NCBI RefSeq assembly: GCF_016904945.1
Contig: NZ_JADIKF010000033.1
Coordinates: forward strand, 62,001 to 126,000
Reading direction: 5' to 3'
From: Dyella mobilis
GTDB taxonomy: Bacteria > Pseudomonadota > Gammaproteobacteria > Xanthomonadales > Rhodanobacteraceae
Length of the DNA: 64,000 nt
In this document: positions 21,368 through 32,500 of the stretch, one piece after another
Layout: the number at the start of each line of letters is the position of its first letter
How positions within the stretch are numbered: the stretch's first letter is position 1
Notes under the pieces: generated by a model
Databases searched by the model: none
What the model was told of the DNA's origin: nothing
Seen by the model: only the letters and a program-made list of their open reading frames with translations
Made by a program: the position numbers and the translations under genes

Positions 21368-22539
21368 GTACGTTCTATCCGCTGCTGGCCCTGTTGATTC
21401 CGGCGGCTTTCCTGAGTGGTTGGTGGACGGCCCGGCGTGCCGGCGTGCGCCGTTCCGGCGCCCAGGTCAGCGAGTTGTCCTCCGATTATTTCCGTGGCTT
21501 GAACTACCTGCTCAACGAAGAGCAGGACAAAGCTATCGAGGTGTTTCTCAAACTCGCCGAATACAATCGGGATACCGTGGAAACGCATCTGGCGCTGGGC
21601 AATCTTTTTCGGCGTCGAGGCGAAGTGGATCGGGCTATCCGTTTGCATCAGCATCTCGTCTCCAGGCCCGGTTTGTCCGAGGGCATGAAGACGGTTGCCT
21701 TGCTCGAGCTTGGCGAAGACTACATGCGTGCAGGTCTCCTGGATCGCGCCGAAGCGCTGTTCTCCGACCTGGTGGCGATGAACGCGCACGCTCCGTCGGC
21801 ATTGCGGCACCTCATCGCGATCTACCAGCACGAGCGCGACTGGCACAAGGCCATCGAGCACGCGCGTCGCCTTGAAACCATGACCGGCGAAGAGGAAGTC
21901 ACCACCATCGCGCAGTTCTATTGCGAACTCGCCGAGCAATCGCGGCAGCATGGAGCACGCGCCGAGGCGCGCGAATACCTGCAGCACGCGTTTGCCTGCC
22001 AGCCCGACTGCGTGCGGGCTTTCATGCTTACTGGCCGGCTGCACGCGGAAGAGGGCGAGTATCCCGAGGCCGTCGACGTGTACGAGCGCGCCGTCGATGC
22101 GGATATCGCGTTCGTGCCCGAAATCCTGCCCCCTTTGCTGGACAGTTATGCGCGTTCCAGCCAGATGGAGCGCGCCGAACGTTTCCTGCGCGATATTCTG
22201 GCCCGCTATCACGGCATCTCGCCGGTGCTGGCGCTGACGCACTTGTACGAGAAGCGCGATGGCGAAAAGCCAGCCATCGAATTTCTTACCTCGCAGTTGC
22301 GGCAACGACCGTCGGTGCGCGGACTGATGGCGCTCATCGATGCCACGATGGACAAGATCGAGGGCGAGGCGCGCGAGAATTTCCTGATCCTGCGCGACCT
22401 GACGCGCAAGCTGCTCGAAGGCCAGGCCATGTATCGCTGCAGCCATTGCGGCTTCGGCACCAAGGCCCACCATTGGCAATGCCCAAGTTGCAAAGGCTGG
22501 AGCACGATCCGGCCCATCCACGGTGTAGCCAATGAGTGA
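21364..22539 (+). CDS. lapB: Lipopolysaccharide assembly protein LapB
   Basis: LapB (YciM) is an inner-membrane-anchored TPR protein that recruits FtsH to degrade LpxC and so balances LPS against phospholipid. The 391-residue length is close to E. coli LapB. It has an N-terminal anchor (residues 3-20), conserved DYFRGLNYLLNEEQDKAI, a run of TPR helices to about 340, and a C-terminal rubredoxin-like knuckle YRCSHCGFG...WQCPSCKGW (two CxxC pairs). The start is at the overlap with lapA; the longer frame to 21043 covers lapA in another phase. The stop overlaps the next gene by 8 nt. Confidence 0.96.
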   Translation: MSTFYPLLALLIPAAFLSGWWTARRAGVRRSGAQVSELSSDYFRGLNYLLNEEQDKAIEVFLKLAEYNRDTVETHLALGNLFRRRGEVDRAIRLHQHLVSRPGLSEGMKTVALLELGEDYMRAGLLDRAEALFSDLVAMNAHAPSALRHLIAIYQHERDWHKAIEHARRLETMTGEEEVTTIAQFYCELAEQSRQHGARAEAREYLQHAFACQPDCVRAFMLTGRLHAEEGEYPEAVDVYERAVDADIAFVPEILPPLLDSYARSSQMERAERFLRDILARYHGISPVLALTHLYEKRDGEKPAIEFLTSQLRQRPSVRGLMALIDATMDKIEGEARENFLILRDLTRKLLEGQAMYRCSHCGFGTKAHHWQCPSCKGWSTIRPIHGVANE

Positions 22540-23578
22540 CGCCGTCGTGGCCTCCTTCGCCCCGATCGCGGTTCTCGTCCTGATTGCCTTCCTGATTGCC
22601 CTGGGCGTGGTGCGGGCGGCGATTGCGTATGCGCAGCGCAAGCGCATGCTGGACCTTCCAGGGCAGCGTCGATCGCACAAGGTGCCAACCCCGCGCGGCG
22701 GCGGAATCGGCATCATCGTTTCCGTTCTAGTCGCGATGCCGGTCAGCCTTTCGTATATCCAGCCAGCCTGGCCTTTTCACGTAATCATCACGTTGCTGGC
22801 GGCTGTCGCGCTGGTTGCCTGGATCGGATGGTGGGACGACCACAGCCCGTTGCCCGCTTTGCCGCGTTTCGGTGTGCAGATGGTGGCGACGGCCCTGTTT
22901 TCCGCAGCATTGCTATACCAGGGACCGAGCAGTTGGTGGTGGCCCGTGCTGGTGTTGGCGGGTGCATGGAGCATCAACCTGCACAACTTCATGGACGGCA
23001 TCGATGGGTTGCTGGCGCAGCAGGGCATTTTCGTCGCCTGCGGCCTGGGAATGCTCGCATGGCTGGCCGGCCAGAACGCCCTCGCGGGCGCCTCGGCGTG
23101 CCTTGCGGCGGCGTGCCTGGGCTTCTGGTGCTACAACCGTTCCCCGGCACGCATCTTCATGGGCGATGTCGGCAGCGGCAGCATCGGCCTGCTGCTGTTC
23201 GCCTTGACCGCCATGCTCTGGCGGGTCGATGGGATGTTGCTGTGGCCGGCTCTGATCCTCAGTTCAGCTTTCGTGACGGATGCGACCCTTACCCTACTGG
23301 TTCGTATCCTGAGTGGACGCCGCTGGTACACTGCGCATCGCGAACATCTGTACCAATGGATTGTGCGCAAGGGCCATACGCATGCGACGGGGGCGGCGTG
23401 GTACCTGGGATGGAACGTACTGGTGGCCGCACCGTTGGCGGCGCTGGCATGGGAGAGGCCTAAAGTGGGGTTGGTAGCCTGCATCGTTACCTATGCGATC
23501 GCGGCAATAGCCTGGCTGTACGCCAAGTGCCGCATGATCCGGCGAGTTCGATACAAGGTTCGTCATGTCCATACGTAA
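22532..23578 (+). CDS. WecA/WbpL-type polyprenyl-phosphate sugar-1-P transferase
   Basis: A 348-residue polytopic enzyme of the MraY/WecA (glycosyltransferase family 4) group. It transfers a sugar-1-phosphate from a UDP-sugar to undecaprenyl phosphate, starting O-antigen or another surface glycan. The catalytic loops are present: GWWDDHSPLPA (metal-binding Asp pair), NLHNFMDGIDGLL (nucleophile region) and RIFMGDVGSGSIG. About ten hydrophobic segments are seen, with a cytoplasmic HREHLYQW motif near 270 typical of the group. Placement right before a WbpM-like dehydratase points to a WbpL-like enzyme. It overlaps lapB by 8 nt and the next gene by 14 nt. Confidence 0.92.
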   Translation: MSDAVVASFAPIAVLVLIAFLIALGVVRAAIAYAQRKRMLDLPGQRRSHKVPTPRGGGIGIIVSVLVAMPVSLSYIQPAWPFHVIITLLAAVALVAWIGWWDDHSPLPALPRFGVQMVATALFSAALLYQGPSSWWWPVLVLAGAWSINLHNFMDGIDGLLAQQGIFVACGLGMLAWLAGQNALAGASACLAAACLGFWCYNRSPARIFMGDVGSGSIGLLLFALTAMLWRVDGMLLWPALILSSAFVTDATLTLLVRILSGRRWYTAHREHLYQWIVRKGHTHATGAAWYLGWNVLVAAPLAALAWERPKVGLVACIVTYAIAAIAWLYAKCRMIRRVRYKVRHVHT

Positions 23579-25460
23579 ATGGGTCGGCATAGTTCATCCG
23601 CGGATAGCCGTCGTCGCGCACGATTTGCTGATCACGGCGCTTGCCTGGTGGGTGGCGAAGGAACTGCGCTACGCCCTGGATCCGCAACTGCAGATGACGT
23701 TCGGATTGTTCGAGTTTCCGATCGTGCTGCTGGTGCAGGGTGGGGTGTACGCCTGGACCGGGCTGTATAAAGGGGTCTGGCGCTTTGCCAGCCTGCCCGA
23801 TCTTTGGAATATCCTGCGCGCGGCCATCGTCGGTACTGTGGCGATCGGCGTCACGCTGTTTTTCTATGGGCGACTGGATGGCGTGCCGCGCTCGATCCTG
23901 TTGCTCTATCCGTTTGTGCTGGCGCTGTTCCTGGGTACGCCGCGGTTGGCTTACCGATTCTGGAAAGACAGCCGCATCGACCTTTTCATGAGTTCGAAGA
24001 CGCAGCGCGTACTCATCGTAGGAGCGGACCGCGCAGGCGAGGCACTGGCGCGCGATCTGCATCGGGACACTCGCTACACCGTGGTGGGGTTTGTCGACAA
24101 CCAGCGCACCTTGCGTGGCGCACGCATCAACGGCAAGCCCGTACTGGGTACGCTTGAGCAGCTTCCGGAAGTAGCCAAGGAAGCGGCTGTACAGATGCTG
24201 CTTATCGCACTGCCCGGCGCCAGCGCTCGGGAGATGCGCCAGGTGGTGGAATTGTGCGACGTCACCGGACTGCCTTATCGCACCGTTCCCAAGCTTGAAG
24301 ACGTGGTCGCCGGCCGCGCCCAGTTCAATCAGATCAAGGAAGTGTCGATCGAAGATCTGCTTGGGCGCGATACCGTCGAGCTGGATTGGACTCGTATCCG
24401 CGAGACGCTTACCGGCCGGCGCGTGTTGATCACCGGCGGCGGCGGCTCGATCGGTTCGGAGCTGTGCCGACAGGTTGCGCGGCTGGGCGTGCATGCGCTC
24501 ACCATCGTGGAATCGTGCGAATACAACCTCTATCAGATTTCGCAAGAATTGCGCGCGGCTTATCCCGAGCTTCTGCTGAACAGCGTGCTGGCCGACTGCG
24601 GCGATCCCATCGCCATGCGCCGTGTGTTTACCGAGGTCATGCCGCAGGTGGTTTTTCACGCTGCCGCCTACAAGCACGTGCCGTTGCTGCAAGGGCAGTT
24701 GCGCACGGCAGTACGCAACAACGTGCTGGCGACGCGTACCGTAGCGGACCTGGCCAGCGAAACGCGCGTGGAATGCTTCGTGCTCATTTCCACCGACAAG
24801 GCGGTCAATCCCACCAGCGTAATGGGTGCGTGCAAGCGCATTGCGGAAATCTGGTGCCAGAATCTCAACGCGCATTCGAACACCCATTTCATCACCGTGC
24901 GATTCGGCAACGTGCTCGATTCGGCCGGATCGGTGGTGCCGCTGTTCCGCCAGCAGATTCACGCGGGCGGTCCGGTGACGGTCACGCACCCGGAAATCTC
25001 GCGCTACTTCATGACCATTCCCGAAGCCACCCAGCTGATCCTGCAGGCGTCCGCGCTCGGCAATGGCGGCGAAATCTTCGCGCTTGACATGGGCGAGCCG
25101 GTAAAGATCCGCGATCTGGCCGAGCAGATGATCCGCCTTGCCGGCAAGAAGCCGGGGACCGAGATTCCCATCGTGTATACCGGTCTGCGCTCCGGCGAAA
25201 AATTGTTCGAAGAGCTGTTCCACCCGCTGGAAAACTACAGCGCCACGAAGCACAACAAGATTTTCCTGGCACAGCACCGGCCGGTCTCGTGGGAGCTATT
25301 GCAGGCGCAAATGAGCAAGGCGATGGATGCCGTGCGCAGCTACGACGAAGTCGAGCTCAGAAACTGTGTGTCCAGCTTGTTGCCGTCGTTCTGCTGGAGC
25401 GACGTTGCGCAGCCAGGTAACGTGGTTCCATTACGCCGCAACGAAATTGGAGAGAAGTGA
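23565..25460 (+). CDS. WbpM/CapD-type nucleotide-sugar 4,6-dehydratase
   Basis: A 631-residue membrane-anchored dehydratase, like P. aeruginosa WbpM, making UDP-4-keto-6-deoxy-GlcNAc-type sugars for surface glycans. An N-terminal membrane part (four helices, 1-120) is followed by a CoA-binding-like Rossmann fold (VLIVGADRAGEALARDL near 150) and the SDR catalytic domain (VLITGGGGSIGSELCRQ near 285). The usual SDR Tyr is replaced by Met in STDKAVNPTSVMGACKR, as is normal in this subfamily. GEIFALDMGEPVKIRDLA near the C-terminus is also characteristic. It overlaps the upstream transferase by 14 nt, and its TGA is immediately followed by the galU GTG. Confidence 0.93.
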   Translation: MSIRKWVGIVHPRIAVVAHDLLITALAWWVAKELRYALDPQLQMTFGLFEFPIVLLVQGGVYAWTGLYKGVWRFASLPDLWNILRAAIVGTVAIGVTLFFYGRLDGVPRSILLLYPFVLALFLGTPRLAYRFWKDSRIDLFMSSKTQRVLIVGADRAGEALARDLHRDTRYTVVGFVDNQRTLRGARINGKPVLGTLEQLPEVAKEAAVQMLLIALPGASAREMRQVVELCDVTGLPYRTVPKLEDVVAGRAQFNQIKEVSIEDLLGRDTVELDWTRIRETLTGRRVLITGGGGSIGSELCRQVARLGVHALTIVESCEYNLYQISQELRAAYPELLLNSVLADCGDPIAMRRVFTEVMPQVVFHAAAYKHVPLLQGQLRTAVRNNVLATRTVADLASETRVECFVLISTDKAVNPTSVMGACKRIAEIWCQNLNAHSNTHFITVRFGNVLDSAGSVVPLFRQQIHAGGPVTVTHPEISRYFMTIPEATQLILQASALGNGGEIFALDMGEPVKIRDLAEQMIRLAGKKPGTEIPIVYTGLRSGEKLFEELFHPLENYSATKHNKIFLAQHRPVSWELLQAQMSKAMDAVRSYDEVELRNCVSSLLPSFCWSDVAQPGNVVPLRRNEIGEK

Positions 25461-26333
25461 GTGAGTAAGCCATTGCGCAAGGTGGTGTTCCCGGTTGCCG
25501 GGCTTGGTACGCGTTTTTTGCCCGCAACCAAGGTCGTTGCCAAGGAAATGCTGCCGGTTCTGGACAAGCCGCTGATTCAATATGCGGTGGATGAAGCGGT
25601 CGACGCGGGTGCCGACACCCTGGTATTCGTCACCAATCGCTACAAGCACGCCATTGCCGACTACTTCGACAAGGCTTACGAGCTGGAAGCGAAGCTGCAG
25701 GAAAAGCGCAAGGACGAATTGCTGGCCTTGGTGCAAGGCACCTTGCCGCGCCACGTCCGCGCGATCTTCGTGACCCAGCCCGAAGCATTGGGCCTGGGGC
25801 ATGCCGTGCTGTGCGCCAAGCCAGTGGTGGGCGACGAACCCTTCGGTGTGATCCTGCCCGACGACCTCATCTGGAACCAGGGCAGGGGCGCTCTGCGCCA
25901 GATGGCGGAGTTGGGCGAAGCGGAGCAGGCCGGCGTCATTGCGGTCGAGGAAGTACCGTACGACCAGACCGACAAATACGGCGTCGTGGACGCCGAGCCC
26001 ATCGACGAGCGCAGTGCGCGTATCCGTTTCATGGTGGAAAAGCCCAAGCCGGCCGAGGCTCCTTCCAACCTCGCGGTGGTGGGACGCTACGTGTTGCCGG
26101 GCCGCATCTTCCAGTTGCTGGAACAGACCAAGCCCGGCGCTGGCGGCGAAATCCAGCTGACCGACGCGATCGAAGCCTTGCTGATGGAGCAAGGCAAGGT
26201 GCTGGCCTACCGCTTCGAGGGCACGCGCTTCGACTGCGGCAACAAGGCCGGCCTGGTCCGCGCCACCATGCACATGGCCATGCAGGACCCGGTGCTGGCC
26301 AACACCGTGCGGGAGTTTGCCAGCCAGCTTTGA
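25461..26333 (+). CDS. galU: UTP-glucose-1-phosphate uridylyltransferase
   Basis: GalU makes UDP-glucose from UTP and glucose-1-phosphate for LPS core, exopolysaccharide and glycan precursors. The 290 residues show the nucleotidyltransferase loop FPVAGLGTRFLPATKVVAKE at the N-terminus, the LVFVTNRYK strand, the metal/UTP-binding GVILPDDLIW near 130, and VEKPKPAEAPSNLAVVGRYV near 195. The start is GTG, with GGAGAGAAG at 25449-25457 overlapping the end of the upstream gene. It closes a tightly packed lapA-lapB-transferase-dehydratase-galU operon and is followed by a good terminator. Confidence 0.97.
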   Translation: MSKPLRKVVFPVAGLGTRFLPATKVVAKEMLPVLDKPLIQYAVDEAVDAGADTLVFVTNRYKHAIADYFDKAYELEAKLQEKRKDELLALVQGTLPRHVRAIFVTQPEALGLGHAVLCAKPVVGDEPFGVILPDDLIWNQGRGALRQMAELGEAEQAGVIAVEEVPYDQTDKYGVVDAEPIDERSARIRFMVEKPKPAEAPSNLAVVGRYVLPGRIFQLLEQTKPGAGGEIQLTDAIEALLMEQGKVLAYRFEGTRFDCGNKAGLVRATMHMAMQDPVLANTVREFASQL

Positions 26334-26355
26334 GGCCGGCCGAGCCGTACCTGGA

Positions 26356-26378
26356 GCCGCCCGCAAGGGCGGCTTTTT
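26356..26378 (+). terminator. Intrinsic terminator after galU
   Basis: GCCGCCC-GCAA-GGGCGGC (26356-26373) followed by TTTTT (26374-26378) and ATTTGTTT. Canonical; ends the lapAB-glycan operon. The remaining 200 nt to the next start hold no recognisable gene. Confidence 0.93.
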
Positions 26379-26583
26379 ATTTGTTTGCCACATCTGTGCC
26401 CTCAAGCATCCGCTCGTGCCAGAATCGTGTCTGCGCGCCGCCACTTTTCAGCGGCAGGATGCGCATGGGGAACTCCGTTCGTAGCCGCTCGTGCCTCCGG
26501 CATGAGCCTTCCCTGCAGGTATGCGAATGCCATGGCGTGCAAGGTGCCGTGGACCTTTAACGGATGGAATATCGGAAAGCATC

Positions 26584-29500
26584 ATGGACTTGCTGCGTTT
26601 TCTCCTCGCATTGCCCGTACGCCTCATTCGCGGCGTGCTCAGCACCCTGGGTTGGATACTTCGCCCCTTGCTGGGCGAAGTCAGCTGGGCGGCACCCGGT
26701 TGGATGCATCTGGTGCGCCGACGCCCGCTGCAATCGGCGGCGGCATGCCTGTCGGTGGCCCTGGTCGTGACAGGCGGCTGGTTCGGATGGCGCTGGTACG
26801 AACATCGGCCGAAGCCGCGGGAACCGCAGCGAATCACCTGGCAAGTCAATGCGCCGGACACTACCGACTACAGCAAACTGCCTTTGGTGATTCATCCGCT
26901 GGAACTGGATTTTTCCGCTTCCGCAGCACCTATTGAAGTGGTAGGCAAACCGGTGACGGCGGGCATCGCCATGCAGCCGGAAACCAAAGGGCAGTGGACC
27001 TGGGTCGACGACAAGACCTTGCGGTTTACGCCGGCGGCCGACTGGCCGGTCGGGCAACACTACAAGGTACGTTTCGATGTCGCGCAGGCCTTCGCACACC
27101 ACGTGCTGCTGGCCGACAATCACTTCGAGTTCGACACCGCTCCGTTCAAAGCGACCTTGGGCAAGGGCGAGTTCTATCAGGATCCGCAGGATCCGACCGC
27201 CAAGAAAACCATCATCCAGGTCGATTTCAACTATCCCGTCGATGCTGCCCAGTTCGAGAAGCGCATTGCGCTGAGCCTGGCCGGGCAGGGCGACCGTTCG
27301 TCCACGCCGCTCAAGTTCAGCGTTACCTACGATCCGTACAAACTGCATGCGTGGATCCATTCGCAACCGCTGGACCTGCCACGCGACGACGGCGCGGTAT
27401 CGTTGAAACTGGACAGCGGCGTACGCAGCTCGCGCGGCGGCGATGGCACCGAAGCCGAACTGGACGCGAACGTGCGCGTTCCCGGCTTGTACAGCCTCAC
27501 AGTGCAGGACATCAGCCCAACCCTGGTCGATAACGACAAATACGAGCCCGAACAGGTCGCGGTGGTGAATCTGAGTGGCGCGGTGCGCGACAGCGAGCTC
27601 GCCGGGCTGGTTCACGCCTGGGTATTGCCGGCGCGCAATCCTCGCGCCGAGGGCTCGGACCATGGCGACCAGCCCTACGACTGGAACGCCTCGGAGGTCG
27701 GCGACGACACGTTGCGTAAATCGCAGCAGCTTCCGTTGCAGGTCGTTCCTACCGAGAACGACTACCAGCCACTGCAGAGCTTCAAGTTTCACGCCGATCC
27801 CGGCCAGCGCATCTACGTGCGTATCGACAAAGGCTTGAAATCCTTTGGCGGTTACGTATTGGGCAGGCCGGTTGCGCAAGTCATCACCGTACCGGACTAT
27901 CCGAAGCTGCTGCGCTTCATGGCGGACGGCTCGTTGCTTTCGCTCAGCGGCAGCAAACGCATTTCGGTGGTCTCGCGCAATGTGCCAGGCATGCGCCTGG
28001 AAATCGGCCGGGTATTGCCGGACCAGTTGCAGCATCTGGTCAGCCTCAACCAGGGCGATTACAGCCACCCGCAGCTCCTCTATGGTTTCAGCGAGGAACA
28101 CATCGTCGACCGCTATGAAGTGAAGCGGGCCTTTCCCGGCGGCGATCCTGCGCACGCGCACTACGAAGGCATCGACCTGAGCCAATATTTGCAGGAAGGC
28201 AAGCGCGGCGTGTTCCTGCTGCATCTGCACAGCTTCGACCCTGCTGCGGCCAAGAAGCAGGCTGACGAAGCCGCCAAGGAAAAAGCGCTGGCCCTGCAGG
28301 GCATCGCACCACCGCCTCCCGGAGCGAAGCCCGATCCGGATGTGGCTTCCTCTGACAACGCTGCTGATTCGGATGGCTCCGACGACTCGGACGGTTCCGG
28401 CGATTCGGGCGATTCCAGCAATGCTACGCAGGACAACCGCCTGATCGTAGTGACCGATCTGGGCATGCTGGTGAAGCGCGCCATCGACGGCAGCCAGGAC
28501 GTGTTCGTGCAATCGATACGCACCGGCCAGCCTGTTGCAGGGGCGAATGTTTCGGTGCTGGCAGTCAATGGCCAGACACTTTTCAGCCAGGACACCGGCG
28601 CCGATGGCATGGTGCATTTCCCGACTTTCAACGGGCTGGATCGCGAAAAGAAACCGACGCTCTACGTGGTGAAAAAGGCCGACGATCTTTCTTTCCTGCC
28701 CATCGGCGGCAGTGATCGACAACTTGATTTTTCGCGCTTTGACATCGGCGGCGAAGCCAGTGCCGTCAATCCGGGCACGTTGTCCGGCTATCTGTTCTCC
28801 GATCGCGGCATCTATCGCCCTGGCGACGAAATCCACATCGGCCTGATCGTTCGAGCGGCGACCTGGGTGCGCGACGTGGCGGGCATTCCGCTGCAGGCCG
28901 AGATCGTGGACCCGCGCGGCGTCGCGGTGAAGCAGATCCCGCTGAAGATGGACGACTCCGGCTTTGGCGAGCTGTCGTACACGCCGGCGGAAACCGCACC
29001 TACCGGCACCTGGACGGTGAACCTTTACATCGTGCGCGACGGCAAGGCCGATACGCAGATCGGCAACACCACCGTGCAGATCAAAGAGTTCCTGCCCGAT
29101 CGCATGAAAGTCGAGGCCAAGCTATCCAGCCAGGTCGCCGAAGGTTGGGTCAAGCCTGACGGGCTCAAAGGCCTGGTCGATGCGCAGAATTTGTTTGGTA
29201 CGCCCGCGGCCGACCGCCGCGTGGAAGCGACGCTGACCTTGCGTCCCGCCTGGCCGGCCTTTCACAGTTGGCCCGACTATCACTTCTACGACGTCCATCG
29301 CGCCAAAGACGGCTACGAGGAAAACCTGCAAGACGGCAAGACGGATGAGAAAGGCCACGCCGAATTCGACCTGGATTTGAAAAAATACGCCGACGCGACT
29401 TATCAGCTGTATTTCCTGGTCAAGGCACACGAGGCCGACGGTGGCCGCAGTGTGGCAGCTGCCACGCAAACGCTGGTGTCGAGCAACGACTGGCTGGTCG

Positions 29501-32500
29501 GTTATCACAGCGACGACAACCTCGACTATGTGGATCGCAACGCCGTACGCAAAGTACGCCTGGTGGCGATCGATCCCCAAGCCAAGTCGATGAAGCTCGA
29601 TGGACTGAAGGCACAACTCATCGAGCGCCGCTACGTATCGGTGCTGACCAAGCAGGATTCGGGTGTCTACAAATACGAATCGCGCTTGAAAGAAATTCCC
29701 GTCGACGAGCAGCCGCTGTCCATCCCGGCCGGCGGTATGGATTACACGTTGCCCACGGACAAGCCAGGCAACTATGCATTGGTGATACTGCGCGGCAGCG
29801 ATCGTGTGGAAGTCAATCGAGTGACTTATTCGGTGGCTGGCGCGGCCAACCTGTCGCGCTCGCTCGATCGCAATGCCGAGTTGCAGCTGAGTTTGCAGAA
29901 GTCCGATTACAACCCCGGCGATACGGTAAATATCTCTATCCATGCGCCCTACGCCGGCAGCGGATTGATCACCATCGAACGCGACAAGGTCTATGCGCAC
30001 GCGTGGTTCCATGCCGATACCACCAGTTCGGTGCAGCAGATCGTCATTCCGAAGGATTTCGAGGGCAACGGTTACGTCAACGTGCAGTTCGTCCGAGATC
30101 CGTCGTCGGATGAAATCTTCATGAGTCCGCTCAGCTACGGTGTGGTGCCGTTCTCGGTGAACCTGGATGCGCGCCGCGATCCGATCACGGTCGATTCGCC
30201 GACGCTGGTCAAGCCCGGCGATACCGTCACCTTCAAGTTGCATGCGGCGCACCCGGCCAAGGCCGTGGTATTCGCGGTGGACGAAGGCATCCTGCAGGTG
30301 GCTCGCTACAAGCTGGGCGATCCGCTGACCTATTTCTTCCGCAAAAAGATGCTGGAGGTGCAGACCTCGCAGATCCTCGACCTGATCCTGCCGGACTTCG
30401 AGAAATTGATGGCCAGCGCCGCCGCACCCGGCGGTGACGCCGACGCGGCGATCGGCCGCCAGCTCAATCCGTTCAAGCGCAAGCGTGACAAGCCGGTGGT
30501 GTTCTGGTCCGGCATCGTCGATGTCGACGGCGACAAGGACTTCACCTACACGGTGCCCGATTACTTCAACGGCAAAATACGCGTGATGGCGGTTGCCGTG
30601 TCGCCGGATCGCGTCGGCACCTATGAAGGCAGCACCACCGTGCGCGGCGATTTTGTGCTGTCGCCCAACGTGCCCACCACGCTTGCGCCCGGCGATGAAG
30701 CCGACGTCAGCGTCGGTGTGGCCAACAACCTCACGGGCCTGGGCGGCAAGCAGGTGCCGGTCGCCGTGACCTTGCAGGTTGGTCCTCAATTGCAGGTGAT
30801 CGGTTCGACCACGCAGAACGTCAGCCTCGGTGAAATGCGCGAAGGCGTAGTGAAGTTCCGCGTCAGGGCGACCGCGCAGCTTGGCTCCGGCCATCTGGCT
30901 TTCACGGCGGCCTATGCGGGCAAGTCCGCCCATCAGGCGGTAGATGTCTCGGTGCGCCCGGCGTCGGCATACCGCACCCAGGTCGACGTCGGCCAGGTGG
31001 CGACGCGCAGCCAGGTCGAGCTGTCGCCGCTACGGCCGATGTTCGATGCCTATGCGTCGCGCGATGCCGCGATTTCTCCTTTGCCGCTCGTGCTGGCGCA
31101 AGGCATCACCAGTTACCTGGTCAATTACCAGCACTACTGCAGCGAGCAGGTGGTGAGCATGGCCATGCCGCGCCTGATCGTGGCCAAGTGGCCGCACGTG
31201 CCGGTGTTTGCGCACGCCTTGCAATCGGCGTTCGACGATCCGGCGGACAAGACGATCAACAACGATCAAGCGATCTCGAAGTTGCTGGATGTGCTGCACG
31301 CCCGGCAAAACAGCGAGGGCGGTTTCGGGCTGTGGGCAGCGACGCCCGATGCGGAGCCGTTTGTCTCCAATTACGCGATGAATTTCCTGCTCGAGGCACG
31401 CGATCGCGGCACGGCGGTTCCGCAGGACATGGTCGACGCCGGTAACAAGTATCTGCAGCAGCTGGCCAACGACGATGGCATGGATTCGCTGGATCAACTG
31501 CGCCAGCGGGCTTATGCGGCGTACTTGCTGACACGCCAGGGCAATGTCACCACCAATGCTCTCGCTTCGATCCAGAAGCGCTTGCAGGACGCCTACCCTA
31601 AAGACTGGAAGAACGATCTGGCTGCGGCCTGGCTGGCCGCTTCCTACAAACTGCTCAAGCAGGATGATGAAGCCAATCGGCTGATGGCAGGCCCCGAGCA
31701 GGCGTTGGTGCGTTCCAAGGCCAGCGAACAGTTCGACTACGGTTATTACTACGACCCGCTGGTTCGCGACGCCAGCGTGCTTTACCTGCTGGCCAAGCAT
31801 TTCCCGGAGCGTGCCAAGGCATTGCCGCCGCGCGTGTTTGAGAACATTGCCTGGCCGCTGGCGCACGACGACTACAACACGCTTTCCTCGGCCATGACGA
31901 TCCTTGCGCTGGACAGTTACGCCGGCCAGACCGCAGGCGAACTGGACAAGCTGGGCATCGACGAAGTGCGCGCCGACGGCAGCACCAAGGCGATCGCCAG
32001 CATCGAAGGCAACCTGTTGCAGGCGGGTAGTTGGGATGCCTCGGCCACCAAGCTGCGTTTCATCAACCAGAGCAGCCTGCCGGCCTGGCACGTGGCCAGC
32101 CAGGGCGGCTACGACAGCACCGCGCCCAGCAAGGCGATCAAGCAAGGCATCGAGGTCGTGCGCGACTACACCGATGCGCAAGGCAAGCCCGTCGACACGG
32201 TGACGATCGGCCAGGAGATCGACGTGCACGTCAGGATCCGTGCCACGGGCGAGGAGGGTGTCGGCAACGTCGCGGTGGTCGACCTGCTGCCGGGCGGTTT
32301 CGAGCCGGTGATCCAGCCGCCGCCCGCGGCTGTCAGCACGCAAAACGGTGATAGCAGCAGCGGCAGCAGCAACGCCGGCGATAATTCAGGCGATGGCGAC
32401 AGCCCCGCGAGTAATGCCACGGCAGCACCTGCGTGGCGCTCCACCATCGGTTTGCCGCAGTCGAGCTGGCAACTGGACTACGCCGACGTGCGCGAAGATC

